This document shows positions 6,715 through 14,231 of a DNA stretch of 16,335 bases, piece after piece. Below the pieces are notes generated by a model. It worked only from the letters and a program-made list of their open reading frames with translations. It searched no databases and was not told the DNA's origin. The stretch's first letter is position 1, and each line of letters opens with the position of its first letter. Source of the DNA: JBDSZL01 sp039925145 (GTDB lineage Bacteria > Acidobacteriota > Vicinamibacteria > Vicinamibacterales > SCN-69-37); the NCBI GenBank assembly GCA_039925145.1, contig JBDSZL010000028.1, positions 1 to 16,335 of the forward strand, read 5' to 3'. The translations under genes were made by a program, and so were the position numbers.

Positions 6715-7058
6715 AGGTTGAAGCGGGCGACGCTCAGCGCCGCCTCCATCTGGGCAGGGTCGGCGCGCCCGGTGAACTGCGCGCCGTCGTTGAGGATGAA
6801 TCGACGGGCCAGGACTGCACCAGTCACGCAGGCGGCCGGCCGGATGTCGACCACGTCCGACGCGACGAGCTGTCCGGCGCTGCGCCCGAACACGGTGATG
6901 TCGCGCGCGATCACATCGCCCTTCACCTCAGCCGACACGGCGAGCGTCACCGCGAAGTTCTCGCACAACACCGGACCCTCGATGTGACCCTCGACGATCA
7001 GATCTTCCTGAGCGCGAAGCTCGCCGATAAGAGAGATGGATTTGCCGAACGTGCTCAT
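6693..7058 (-). CDS. Bactofilin family cytoskeletal protein
   Basis: Small polymer-forming protein (121 aa) of the bactofilin family, which builds nucleotide-free filaments and often positions cell-wall or envelope enzymes. The N-terminus MSTFGKSISLIGEL leads into the beta-helical core, about residues 10-105. The core shows the repeated hydrophobic/Gly spacing typical of the family (DLIVEGHIEGPV, then AEVKGDVIARDITVFG, then TGAVLARRFILNDGAQFTG). A short basic tail with FNLKKRDQA ends the protein. ATG 7058 lacks a strong ribosome site. The gene is 73 nt downstream of the altronate dehydratase on the same strand; a shared message is possible but not implied by function. PBP1A is encoded further upstream on the same strand. 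Confidence 0.9.
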   Translation of the reverse strand: MSTFGKSISLIGELRAQEDLIVEGHIEGPVLCENFAVTLAVSAEVKGDVIARDITVFGRSAGQLVASDVVDIRPAACVTGAVLARRFILNDGAQFTGRADPAQMEAALSVARFNLKKRDQA

Positions 7059-7131
7059 CCCGTCGATTCTCGCACGTCACCGCAGCCGCGGCGACACGAA
7101 CTGCGACCGCGGGGCGACCGCTCGGGGCGTC

Positions 7132-8661
7132 CTACATCGTCGCGCCGATTTGCCATGGTGCAAACTCGGCCTCGCCAAAGCCCTGCGCCTCGCTGAGCGT
7201 GCGCTCACCCGAGGCCACACGCAGGAGCGCGTCGAAAATACGCTGGCCGCAGGCCTGGACCGTCTCGGTGCCCTCGGTGATGCCGCCGCAGTTGATGTCC
7301 ATGTCTTCGGGCATGCGGTTGAAGAGCGACGAATTGGTGGCGAGCTTCAGGGTCGGCGTTGGGATGCAGCCATAGACAGAGCCACGGCCGGTCGTGAAGC
7401 ACAGCAGGTTGGCTCCGCCTGCGACTTGCCCCGTGGCCGACACGGGGTCGTAGCCAGGCGTGTCCATGAACGTGAAGCCCCTCTTCGTCACGCGCTCGGC
7501 ATATCGCACCACGTCCACCATGTTCGTGGAGCCGGCCTTGGCCGCCGCGCCCAGTGACTTCTCGAGAATCGTGGTGATGCCGCCGGCCTTGTTGCCGGGC
7601 GACGGGTTGTTGTCCATCTCGCCGCCGTTGCGGCTGGTGTAATCCTTCCACCAGTCGAATAGCGCGAGCAGCTTCTCGCCGACCTCGCGGCTGACCGCGC
7701 GCCGGGTGAGCAGGTGCTCGGCGCCGTAGGTCTCCGGAGTCTCGGACAGAATGACCGAACCACCGTGGCGCACGAGCAGATCGGATGCGACCCCGAGCGC
7801 CGGATTGGCCGTGATCCCCGAATAGCCGTCGGAACCTCCGCACTGCAGGGCGAGGACCAGCTCGGAAGCGGAAACTGGCTGTCGGACGATGCGATTCGCA
7901 TCGGGGAGCAGCTCGCGCACCTGCGCGATGCCGCGATCTACTGTCTTGCGCGCACCGCCGACCTCTTGAATCGTGAACGTCTGAAACGTGCGAGCCATCG
8001 GCAGCCGCTGGGTCTGGATGACGCGGCTGATCTGGTTGGCTTCGCAGCCGAGACCAATCATGAACACGGCCGCGAAGTTGGGATGGCGCGAGAACCCTCC
8101 AAGAGTTCGACGCAGGACGTCGATGCCTTCGCCTTCGCTCGCCTGACCGCATCCGGTGCGATGGGTCAGTGCGACGACCCCGTCCACATGCGGAAAGTCG
8201 GCGAGCAGGCCGTCTCCCCTGAAGGGGTCGCGCCTGAACGCGTCGGCGATGTATCGCGAGACCGTGGCCGAGCAGTTCACAGAGGAGATGATGGCGATGT
8301 AGTTGCGGGTGGCCACACGCCCGTCCGGCCGCACGATGCCTTGAAAGGTCGCCGGTGGATCGATGTACTCGGTGGGCCGGGTCATCGTGGCGAACGCATA
8401 CTCTTGGGTCACGTCGCGCATCGCGCAGTTGTGTGTGTGCACGTGCTCGCCGGGGGCGATGTCGCGCGAGGCGGCACCGATGATCTGCCCATAACGCAGG
8501 ATGGGCTCGCCGGCGGGGATTGCCCGGGTCGCCATCTTGTGCCCTTCGGGTACGACCGCAATGGCCGTGAGCCCTTCTTCGGCGATCTGGACCCCCGGCG
8601 TGAGCCCCGCGCGGGCGACGACGACGTTGTCGGCCGGACTCAGGCGAATCGTGAGGGGCAT
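7132..8661 (-). CDS. uxaA: UxaA-family altronate dehydratase (SAF domain plus C-terminal catalytic domain)
   Basis: Dehydratase of the UxaA/GarD family, predicted to convert D-altronate to 2-keto-3-deoxy-D-gluconate in hexuronate catabolism. The N-terminal SAF domain covers about residues 1-80 and ends with the family motif GEHVHTHN (71-78). The catalytic part shows GRVATRNYI, HRTGCGQ, GLGCEANQ, LQCGGSDGYSG and MDNNPSPGNKAGG, all typical of this family including its conserved Cys residues. From ATG 8661 the protein has 509 aa, a full-length fused form. A GTG at 8697 would add twelve residues; ATG is preferred because MPLTIRLSPADNV begins exactly where family members do, although neither start has a clear ribosome site. 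A galactarate or related sugar-acid substrate cannot be excluded. No other uronate genes are in the window. Confidence 0.88.
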   Translation of the reverse strand: MPLTIRLSPADNVVVARAGLTPGVQIAEEGLTAIAVVPEGHKMATRAIPAGEPILRYGQIIGAASRDIAPGEHVHTHNCAMRDVTQEYAFATMTRPTEYIDPPATFQGIVRPDGRVATRNYIAIISSVNCSATVSRYIADAFRRDPFRGDGLLADFPHVDGVVALTHRTGCGQASEGEGIDVLRRTLGGFSRHPNFAAVFMIGLGCEANQISRVIQTQRLPMARTFQTFTIQEVGGARKTVDRGIAQVRELLPDANRIVRQPVSASELVLALQCGGSDGYSGITANPALGVASDLLVRHGGSVILSETPETYGAEHLLTRRAVSREVGEKLLALFDWWKDYTSRNGGEMDNNPSPGNKAGGITTILEKSLGAAAKAGSTNMVDVVRYAERVTKRGFTFMDTPGYDPVSATGQVAGGANLLCFTTGRGSVYGCIPTPTLKLATNSSLFNRMPEDMDINCGGITEGTETVQACGQRIFDALLRVASGERTLSEAQGFGEAEFAPWQIGATM

Positions 8662-8713
8662 CGTGATGGTGTCGCGCAACTGGGTGTCCTTCGGCACACG
8701 TGCCGGTTCACGA

Positions 8714-9505
8714 TCAGGGGCGCAGGAGCGAGCGGTTCAGCCAGAGGATGTTGTCCCAGCTGAGAACCTTTTCTGTGCCGTCGAACAGCTTGGCGAAGCT
8801 CCCGCCTCCGGCCTTGACCGAAAACGTCTTCACACGATCGGCCGGCGTCGTGGTGACGTTCCTCAGGATATCGAGCACGAGCTCCTCGCGCGAGATCAGG
8901 GCCATGGCCGGGTTCTTCGCCGAGTAGAACTTCACATCGGTCAGGGGCCGCTTGTTGGCTCCGCCCCGCTCGTACGTGAGGTGCATCTCCAGATGTTCGC
9001 CTGTGGCTGCCGCGAACACCCAGTCCTGCGACTCCATCATCGGACCGGCGCCAGTCGCCGGCCTGTCCACCGTTCGCTTGACGCTGTGCGTCGTGGCCAG
9101 CAGGTAATTGCCGAATGGTCCGGGCGCGTCGGCAGGATCAGCCGTGAGGCCACCGAGGACGAGCTGTGCGTTCGCCCCGGTCGCATCCTTGACCGGTGCC
9201 GTGAGGTACACCAGTTGATTCGAGCCTTTGCCGAGCGGCATGCCGTCGGGCCCATTGATCGTGACGCGGTCGATGAAGATCACCCGGACGTTGCAGTCTT
9301 TCGCCGGTCCCTGCGTCGCGACATTGGAGGTGAAGCCCTGCGGCAGGAGCGCGGCCAGCGCCGCGTCGGGCACCTTGAAGTCGAACTGAAACCTCACTTC
9401 GTTGCTCGACTCGAGAACCGTTTGCGCCGCCGCGCCGCTGGTCGCTGCGAGCAGCAGCACACCGCCGAGCAATCCACGAACCCCGTTCTGCCATGAGAGA
9501 TGCAT
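8714..9505 (-). CDS. Secreted protein of unknown function, possible acetoacetate-decarboxylase-like fold
   Basis: A predicted exported protein of 263 aa. A signal peptide is clear: a short polar start, then GLLGGVLLLAATSGAAAQ with a likely cut near residue 28. The mature part begins with FKVPDAALAALLPQGF, continues with CNVRVIFIDRV and GSNQLVYL, and has GPFGNYLLATTHSVKR. That order resembles acetoacetate-decarboxylase-superfamily proteins, but I do not see the catalytic Lys context clearly, so this is a weak fold guess. ATG 9505 is chosen because CAGGAG lies 7 nt upstream (9513-9518); ATG 9508 is also possible. The gene is 52 nt upstream of uxaA and likely co-transcribed, which may hint at a sugar-acid or organic-acid link. 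Confidence 0.75.
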   Translation of the reverse strand: MHLSWQNGVRGLLGGVLLLAATSGAAAQTVLESSNEVRFQFDFKVPDAALAALLPQGFTSNVATQGPAKDCNVRVIFIDRVTINGPDGMPLGKGSNQLVYLTAPVKDATGANAQLVLGGLTADPADAPGPFGNYLLATTHSVKRTVDRPATGAGPMMESQDWVFAAATGEHLEMHLTYERGGANKRPLTDVKFYSAKNPAMALISREELVLDILRNVTTTPADRVKTFSVKAGGGSFAKLFDGTEKVLSWDNILWLNRSLLRP

Positions 9506-9512
9506 CATCAGT

Positions 9513-9518
9513 CTCCTG
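9513..9518 (-). promoter_or_regulatory. Ribosome binding site deciding the start of the secreted protein
   Basis: CAGGAG on the minus strand, 7 nt before ATG 9505 and 4 nt before ATG 9508. It argues against the longer frame to 9547, which would bury the signal peptide behind a charged extension. Confidence 0.7.
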
Positions 9519-9541
9519 AAATCGTCGGTCTGCCGCCGCGT

Positions 9542-9571
9542 CGGCACGGGCGTGCCGGGACATCAATCATA
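9542..9571 (-). promoter_or_regulatory. Possible promoter -10 box with adjacent palindrome
   Basis: On the minus strand TATGAT (9566-9571) resembles a -10 box, but no good -35 box is found 16-18 nt upstream. Directly downstream lies a perfect inverted repeat, CGGCACG-GG-CGTGCCG (9542-9557). It could be an operator or a 5' UTR hairpin of the secreted-protein gene, or the end hairpin of the PBP1A message. Weak evidence. Confidence 0.25.
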
Positions 9572-9643
9572 GCCCCGGCCTTGGCCCGATGTTCGGCGCG
9601 TCCGCCTTCGGCGTTGCGGGCGACGGTCGGCTTGGCCGCTCGG

Positions 9644-11698
9644 TTACTTGCGTCGGAAGATGCCTGATAGACGACTGCCGATGCCCCGGATGAAGCTCTG
9701 CACGGCGCGGCTGGCCGCCTGCTTGAAGCTGCCTTTGTGAAGAGGGCAGAGTTGCGAAGGGATGTCGTCGCCGTCCTTGAAGTACTCCGTGTAGACAGGA
9801 CACTCGTCCACCGGCTTCAGGTGTGAAACGCTGCATAATTCCTGGCCCGAGATGCCAGCCGGCAGGGCGAACTCATGCGCAGGAAGCGCTCGAGCCGTGT
9901 TCTTCATGAACTCGGCCCAGATGGGTAACGCGATGCGCGACCCGTAGGCGTTCGATCCAATACTCGCCGGCTTGTCGAACCCCACCCACACACCGACCAC
10001 CACCGATGTCGAGAAGCCGACGAACCAGGCGTCGGCGTAGCCGTCCGTGGTGCCCGTCTTCCCCGCCACTGGCCCCGTTACGCCGAGACCCTTCGCGGCC
10101 GATGCCGTGCCGCGGTCGATGACGTCTCGCAGCATCGAGACCATCTGGAACGCGACGGGCGCCGTGAGGATGCGAGTGCGCTCTACCGGGTGATCGAAGA
10201 CCTGCTCGCCGTCGGCGTCGAAGACCGCGAGCATGGCGCGGGGATGTGCGACCTCGCCCCCACCGGGGAAGACGGTATAGGCGGCGGTCAGATCCAGGGG
10301 CGACACCGCGCCGGATCCGAGGGCGAGCGAGGCCACCTCCGGCAGGTCGCGCAGACCCGCATCAGCCGCAAGGTGCAGGACCTCGCGCGTGCCGATGCGC
10401 TGCTGCAGTTGAACGGCCGCCGCGTTGTTGGACTGGGCCAGCGCCACACGCAGCGTCGCTGAAGTCTGAGCGGCCTCGTCCGGGGACGTATGCGAGACGG
10501 ACGTGGGCCGCCACTCCGGGTCTTCCGGCGTGCCGACCTGGTCCAGGCCGGTGAGCACCGACACCGGCGAGTAGCCGTGGGCGAGCGCCGCCGCGTAGAC
10601 GAACGGCTTGAACGCCGATCCCGGTTGACGCTTCGATCGAACGGCGCGGTTGTACGTGCTTCTTGCGTAGCTCGTCCCGCCAACCAGGGCCAGCACATTG
10701 CCAGTGCGCGGATCGATCGCGACGAGCGCCGCCTCGAGCGCCGGACGGCCCAGCCGGGCGATGCCGTTGGCCACGGCCCGTTCGGCGACGTCCTGCAGGG
10801 CCGGTACGAATGACGTGCGCACCTGCCAGTCCGGCGGGTGGTCACCGCCGAACTCGTTGCGGAACTGCTGCCTCAGAAAGTCCTTGGCCCATGCCGCGCG
10901 TGTATCGGCCGGCGGGCGGTATGCCGAAATCTGCGGTCGCACCTGGCGGGCCGCCTGCTCCTGCGCGGGCGTGATGAAGCGTTGCGCGCGCATCTCGGCG
11001 AGCACGACGTGACTGCGGGCAATTGCCGCCTCGTAGTCGCTCCAGGGCGACAGCGTGGCCGGCGAACGGATCAGCCCGGCGATGAGCGCCGCCTCCGGCA
11101 GTGAGAGATCCCGCGCGGACTTCCGGTACAGGTGCTGCGACATCGTCTCCACGCCGTAGACGCCGGCACTGAGATAGATGCGGTTGAGGTACAGCTCCAG
11201 GATGTCCGGCTTGCTGAGCTGCAGCTCGATCAGCATCGCGATCGTCGCTTCTTTGATCTTGCGGCCGTAGGACCGCACGTTCGACAGGAACAGCGTGCGA
11301 GCCAGTTGTTGCGTGAGCGTGCTGCCGCCTTCGACGTGGCCCCCGCTCCGTATGTCGCGCACGGCGGCACGGGCGACGCCGATCGGGTCGACGCCCGGAT
11401 GGTAGTAGAAGCGGCGGTCTTCGATCGCCACGACGGCGTGCTGCAAATCTGGCGCAATGGCAGCGAGCGGCACGTCGTGGTGCTGCTCGTCGAGCCTGAA
11501 CCACGGCCGGCCGTCGGCGCTGAAGAAGACGGTGTCGCCGACCCCTCTGGTGAGACGGTGCACCGCAATGCTGTAGCGGCCGATCCACCAGATGGCCATG
11601 CCGGTCAACACGACCAGCGCCGCCAGCGTCGTCACGGCGGCCCAGTCGCCCCGCGTTCGCGGGCGCCGCGGGCGAAGCCAGGCTCTCAGCTTCCGCAT
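9644..11698 (-). CDS. Class A penicillin-binding protein, PBP1A family (transglycosylase/transpeptidase)
   Basis: Bifunctional peptidoglycan synthase (684 aa) anchored in the inner membrane by one N-terminal segment (about 21-40). The GT51 glycosyltransferase domain (about 70-240) has the catalytic Glu in IEDRRFYYHPGVD (E93), GGSTLTQQLAR (124-134) and the second Glu in RKIKEA (E150). The transpeptidase domain (about 310-600) has all three motifs: SAFK with the acylating Ser361, SNN (423-425) and KTGTT (547-551). After the domain comes a short tail with three Cys (622, 633, 651) and a basic end. ATG 11698 gives a family-like N-terminus; no strong ribosome site is seen, but an inverted repeat CCAGAC/GTCTGG (11703-11720) lies just upstream. 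It is divergent from the sugar dehydrogenase gene. Confidence 0.94.
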   Translation of the reverse strand: MRKLRAWLRPRRPRTRGDWAAVTTLAALVVLTGMAIWWIGRYSIAVHRLTRGVGDTVFFSADGRPWFRLDEQHHDVPLAAIAPDLQHAVVAIEDRRFYYHPGVDPIGVARAAVRDIRSGGHVEGGSTLTQQLARTLFLSNVRSYGRKIKEATIAMLIELQLSKPDILELYLNRIYLSAGVYGVETMSQHLYRKSARDLSLPEAALIAGLIRSPATLSPWSDYEAAIARSHVVLAEMRAQRFITPAQEQAARQVRPQISAYRPPADTRAAWAKDFLRQQFRNEFGGDHPPDWQVRTSFVPALQDVAERAVANGIARLGRPALEAALVAIDPRTGNVLALVGGTSYARSTYNRAVRSKRQPGSAFKPFVYAAALAHGYSPVSVLTGLDQVGTPEDPEWRPTSVSHTSPDEAAQTSATLRVALAQSNNAAAVQLQQRIGTREVLHLAADAGLRDLPEVASLALGSGAVSPLDLTAAYTVFPGGGEVAHPRAMLAVFDADGEQVFDHPVERTRILTAPVAFQMVSMLRDVIDRGTASAAKGLGVTGPVAGKTGTTDGYADAWFVGFSTSVVVGVWVGFDKPASIGSNAYGSRIALPIWAEFMKNTARALPAHEFALPAGISGQELCSVSHLKPVDECPVYTEYFKDGDDIPSQLCPLHKGSFKQAASRAVQSFIRGIGSRLSGIFRRK

Positions 11699-11702
11699 GA
11701 GC

Positions 11703-11720
11703 CCAGACTACCGCGTCTGG
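11703..11720. repeat. Inverted repeat just upstream of the PBP1A start
   Basis: CCAGAC-taccgc-GTCTGG, a perfect 6-bp stem, lies 4 nt before ATG 11698 of the minus-strand PBP1A gene, where a ribosome site would be. It may be an operator or a translation-affecting hairpin. The rest of the 202-nt divergent region to 11900 shows no convincing promoter; a short direct repeat CAAAACT occurs twice just before 11901. Confidence 0.35.
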
Positions 11721-11900
11721 TCCGCCGGGGCCGTTGTCGGGTCGAGGCGCCGCCCATGCAACCTTTTCGGGACGCACCGGTCCAAGGAATGGAGGCGGGG
11801 AGCTTTTGTGCCGATAGATCTCACGTGGTCGACTGATAGTTACGGACTATTTACCTCCCCGCCAACGCCTTACAAAACTCGGCCCGCGATTGCAAAACTG

Positions 11901-13280
11901 ATGTCTCACAGAGTCTGTTCCGTCCTTCTTCTGCTGCCACTTGTCGCCTTCTCCTCCCGCTCGGCCGGGGCGCAGCTGGCGGCACAGGAAGTGGCCGCCG
12001 GCTTGGTGGCGCCAGTGGCGTTCGTGCAGATGCCATCCGAGCCCTCCACCCAGGTCATCGCCGAGCAGGGCGGGCGCATTCGTCTATTCGTTGGGGGGAC
12101 GCTTCGCGACGACGATTTTCTCGATCTCTCTCCCATGGTGAAGAGCGGCGGAGAGCTCGGCCTGCTCGGGCTTGCGTTCTCGCCCGCCTACGCGAGTGAT
12201 GGCCGCGTGTTCGTCAGCTTCATCGACCAGAACGGGAACACAGTCATCGCCCGCTTCACGAGCACGGACGATCGCTGGCACCTCAATCCAGACTCACGGC
12301 GCGACCTCGTGTGGCCAGACGGGCGCGCCTACATCGAGCAGCCCACTGCCAGCCACAAGGGCGGCAACATGGCATTTGGTCCCGATGGCTTTCTCTACCT
12401 GGGCCTTGGAGACGGCGGCCCTGGCGATGATCCGGATCATCGGTCGCAAGACCCGCTCTCGCTGCTAGGCAAGATGCTGCGACTCGACGTGTCGGTGGCC
12501 GACGATGACGCCGAGGGATATGACGTGCCGTCCAGCAATCCCTTCGTTGGGCGCGACGACATCCTCAACGTGATCTGGGCCTTCGGACTGCGGAATCCCT
12601 GGCGCTGGAGCTTCGACGACCCGAGCCACGGCGGCACTGGCGCGCTCGTGATTGGAGACGTCGGCCAGAATCAGTGGGAAGAGATCGACTACGAGCCGGC
12701 AGGCGCTGGCGGGCGCAACTACGGGTGGCGCAACAGGGAGGCGGCGCACGACTACGTGACCGACCTGACTTCATTCAGCGATACCCTGACCGACCCGGTG
12801 TTCGAGTACGACCACGACACCGGCCGGTCGGTGATCGGCGGCGTGGTGTACCGGGGGCAAGCGCTCGGTGCGTCATACAGTGGTCTGTATTTCTTTGGCG
12901 ACTACGTGGCGGGACGTGTCTGGACCTTGCGGCTCGATGTGAATCCAGAGACGGGCGACGCCACGGCTGCGGGGCTCACCGAGCTCCCGGGTCTCGACGC
13001 GGGCGCGGTCGCCCTGAGCAGCTTCGGCGTCGACGCCGCAGGCGAGCTCTATCTGGTGAGTCACGCAACGGGGGCCGTGTTTCGTGTGGTGCTCGCCAGC
13101 GGCCCCCCCACACCGGCGCCAACTCCTCAACCTCCAGGTGCGTGTGACGGCTTCCAGATCCCTTTGCCTCGCTCGGGGGAGGCACGTGCATTGGCAGTGG
13201 ATGGCTCCCACCGGGAATGGGAGGTCCTGCGACACCACAGCCGACACCTGCCCCACCGACACCCCCAGGACCGCCGGTGA
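11901..13280 (+). CDS. Secreted PQQ-dependent aldose/glucose-sorbosone dehydrogenase-type beta-propeller, C-terminus frameshifted
   Basis: Exported six-bladed beta-propeller of the soluble glucose/sorbosone dehydrogenase family (YliI/GDH-B type), which oxidises sugars in the periplasm or outside using PQQ. A signal peptide ends near AGAQ (residue 25). Family motifs: GELGLLGLAFSP, then ASHKGGNMAFGPDGFLYLGLGDG with the catalytic-type His152, WAFGLRNPWRWSFD, GDVGQNQWEEID and GRNYGWR, then a terminal blade ending at VFRVVLASG (about 400). A Pro/Thr linker follows. After GACDG (nt 13138-13151) the reading frame loses similarity and ends at 13280 in a basic Arg/His-rich stretch. The expected continuation lies in another frame (13148-13738). 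ATG 11901 fits the signal peptide; no clear ribosome site. Enzyme identity is by family; cofactor use is inferred. Confidence 0.85.
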   Translation: MSHRVCSVLLLLPLVAFSSRSAGAQLAAQEVAAGLVAPVAFVQMPSEPSTQVIAEQGGRIRLFVGGTLRDDDFLDLSPMVKSGGELGLLGLAFSPAYASDGRVFVSFIDQNGNTVIARFTSTDDRWHLNPDSRRDLVWPDGRAYIEQPTASHKGGNMAFGPDGFLYLGLGDGGPGDDPDHRSQDPLSLLGKMLRLDVSVADDDAEGYDVPSSNPFVGRDDILNVIWAFGLRNPWRWSFDDPSHGGTGALVIGDVGQNQWEEIDYEPAGAGGRNYGWRNREAAHDYVTDLTSFSDTLTDPVFEYDHDTGRSVIGGVVYRGQALGASYSGLYFFGDYVAGRVWTLRLDVNPETGDATAAGLTELPGLDAGAVALSSFGVDAAGELYLVSHATGAVFRVVLASGPPTPAPTPQPPGACDGFQIPLPRSGEARALAVDGSHREWEVLRHHSRHLPHRHPQDRR

Positions 13281-13735
13281 CGAACAGTTGCGCGACGTCA
13301 GATCCGTTCGCGACCATGGGTGGTGGCCTGTGCGTGGACGGAGGATGGCTGCCGCCAGGTTCTGGGCCAGCGTCGCCGGCTCCTGCGGATCCCACACCCG
13401 TCCCACCGCCGGCCCCTGCGCCGCCGCCGCCGGTGATCCCGCCGCCCGTGACCCCAGCGCCCGTGATCCCGCCGCCCGTGACCCCGGCGCCAACGCCTGA
13501 GAGCACGTGCCAGACACCAGATCCGTTCGTCTCGATCGGAGGAGGAACCTGCGCCAATGGAGGCTGGCAACCGGCCGGGAGCTCGGGAGCTGCTCCGAGT
13601 GCGCCGCCTCCAGCGCCTCCGCCCCTTCCCCCAGCTCCAGCCGGCACCGGTGGATGCCAGGGAGGTGACCCGTTTGCGAGCCTGCCCACGCTCGTGGGGC
13701 TCTGTGTGAACGGTGGGTGGATTCCCGTCCCGCGC
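13143..13735 (+). repeat. Four-copy protein-coding module C-x3-DPF...GGG-x-C-x2-GGW-x-P
   Basis: Copy 1 13143-13216 (C, then DPFASLGGGTCIGSGWLPPG across the frameshift). Copy 2 13289-13360 (CATSDPFATMGGGLC, GGWLPPG). Copy 3 13508-13579 (CQTPDPFVSIGGGTC, GGWQPAG). Copy 4 13655-13735 (CQGGDPFASLPTLVGLC, GGWIPVP), which has a changed centre and ends the protein. Each is about 24 residues and is separated by Pro-rich linkers of 24-49 residues. Confidence 0.8.
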
Positions 13736-13738
13736 TGA
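13148..13738 (+). CDS. Displaced C-terminal region of the sugar dehydrogenase: Pro-rich linkers and Cys/DPF/GGW repeats
   Basis: Open frame, offset from the dehydrogenase frame, which begins after an in-frame TGA at 13145 and runs to TGA 13736-13738. Its first ATG is 13217 and there is no GTG or TTG before it; an independent start would cut the first repeat. The protein consists of Pro/Ala linkers and repeats of the form C-x3-DPF-x3-GGG-x-C-x2-GGW-x-P. Repeat 1 begins in the dehydrogenase frame (Cys at 13143) and continues here. This shows that both parts were one protein: removing two bases between 13151 and 13154 restores a perfect C-x3-DPF spacing. It has no signal peptide of its own, so it would not be exported alone. 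I know no function for the repeat; two Cys per repeat suggest a disulfide in an extracellular module. Confidence 0.7.
   Translation, partial: RLPDPFASLGGGTCIGSGWLPPGMGGPATPQPTPAPPTPPGPPVTNSCATSDPFATMGGGLCVDGGWLPPGSGPASPAPADPTPVPPPAPAPPPPVIPPPVTPAPVIPPPVTPAPTPESTCQTPDPFVSIGGGTCANGGWQPAGSSGAAPSAPPPAPPPLPPAPAGTGGCQGGDPFASLPTLVGLCVNGGWIPVPR
13433..13492 (+). repeat. Two tandem copies of a 30-bp unit encoding VIPPPVTPAP
   Basis: Units 13433-13462 and 13463-13492 differ at two bases and encode the same ten residues (VIPPPVTPAP, except the unit boundary). It is a recently duplicated Pro-rich linker between repeat modules 2 and 3. It is in phase with the shifted frame, supporting that frame as the coding one. 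Confidence 0.75.
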
Positions 13739-13756
13739 CGCGACGTCGCTCGAACG

Positions 13757-13773
13757 CCGCCCACGCCGGGCGG
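13757..13773. repeat. GC-rich hairpin between convergent genes
   Basis: CCGCCC-acgcc-GGGCGG, a perfect 6-bp stem, lies between the stop of the repeat region (13738, +) and the hypothetical gene (13776, -). No T-tract follows, so it is at best a weak two-way terminator. A 10-base palindrome GCGACGTCGC sits just before it (13740-13749). Confidence 0.35.
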
Positions 13774-13775
13774 GA

Positions 13776-14210
13776 TCAGGAACGCGGCGTCTGATCGGCT
13801 GCGATGAACGCCGGAGCGGGCCGCTCGCTCACCGAGAACGGCACTTCGACGAGTGGGTGCCCCTCGAATTCGCAGATCGCCCAGTAGATGCCCGGGCGCT
13901 CGAAGGTGAGCGTCAGCTTCAACGGCATGATGGCCATTTCGCCGGGCTCTTCCATGAACGTGTCGGCTTCGCCGAGGTAGGTCACTTCCTCGCCCGGCCG
14001 TCTGAGGCCGACGCGGCAATGCACCCTTCCGGCACTGCCTCCATTCCAGAGGCCGACGGCCAGCGTCAGAGCGACAGTCGGCGGGTCGGCGGCATTCCAG
14101 CCTCCGATGCCAGTTGTCATCTGCCGGAGGTCTGTCGGGTGCTCGGGGTTGTAGCCTTCGCAGAACATCGCGAACGCGACGCTGACGCTCGGCCCGGTGG
14201 GTGTCTTCAT
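13776..14210 (-). CDS. Hypothetical protein downstream of pyruvate kinase
   Basis: A 144-aa cytoplasmic-looking protein with no signal peptide or membrane segment; I do not recognise it with confidence. The pattern alternates short hydrophobic strands and turns (VSVAFAMFCEGYN, VALTLAVGLWN, LKLTLTFERPGIYWAICEFEG, LVEVPFSV), suggesting an all-beta fold. It vaguely recalls small DUF6941-like proteins, which also have a PG-Y/F strand near the end; this is only an impression. ATG 14210 is directly preceded by GTG 14213, and either may be used; GGCGGAA upstream is a weak ribosome site. It begins about 20 nt after the pyruvate kinase stop on the same strand, so it is probably the second gene of that operon. 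Confidence 0.65.
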   Translation of the reverse strand: MKTPTGPSVSVAFAMFCEGYNPEHPTDLRQMTTGIGGWNAADPPTVALTLAVGLWNGGSAGRVHCRVGLRRPGEEVTYLGEADTFMEEPGEMAIMPLKLTLTFERPGIYWAICEFEGHPLVEVPFSVSERPAPAFIAADQTPRS

Positions 14211-14231
14211 CACGAACGAGTTCCGCCGACG

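Noticed and set aside
11750..11800. CAACC...GGGACGCACCGG resembling the core of a GEMM (cyclic-di-GMP) riboswitch
   Set aside because: The conserved AAAGCC part, the tetraloop stem and the second receptor helix are missing.
11789..11836. 15-codon frame after AAGGA in the PBP1A/dehydrogenase intergenic region
   Set aside because: The AAGGA is directly next to the ATG, too close for use, and the peptide has no distinguishing feature.
13160..13166. C CCT TTG as a programmed -1 frameshift site
   Set aside because: Kept only as an alternative. Slippage here would skip the conserved DPF of repeat 1, which is encoded upstream of the site in the shifted frame, so an indel nearer 13150 explains the data better.
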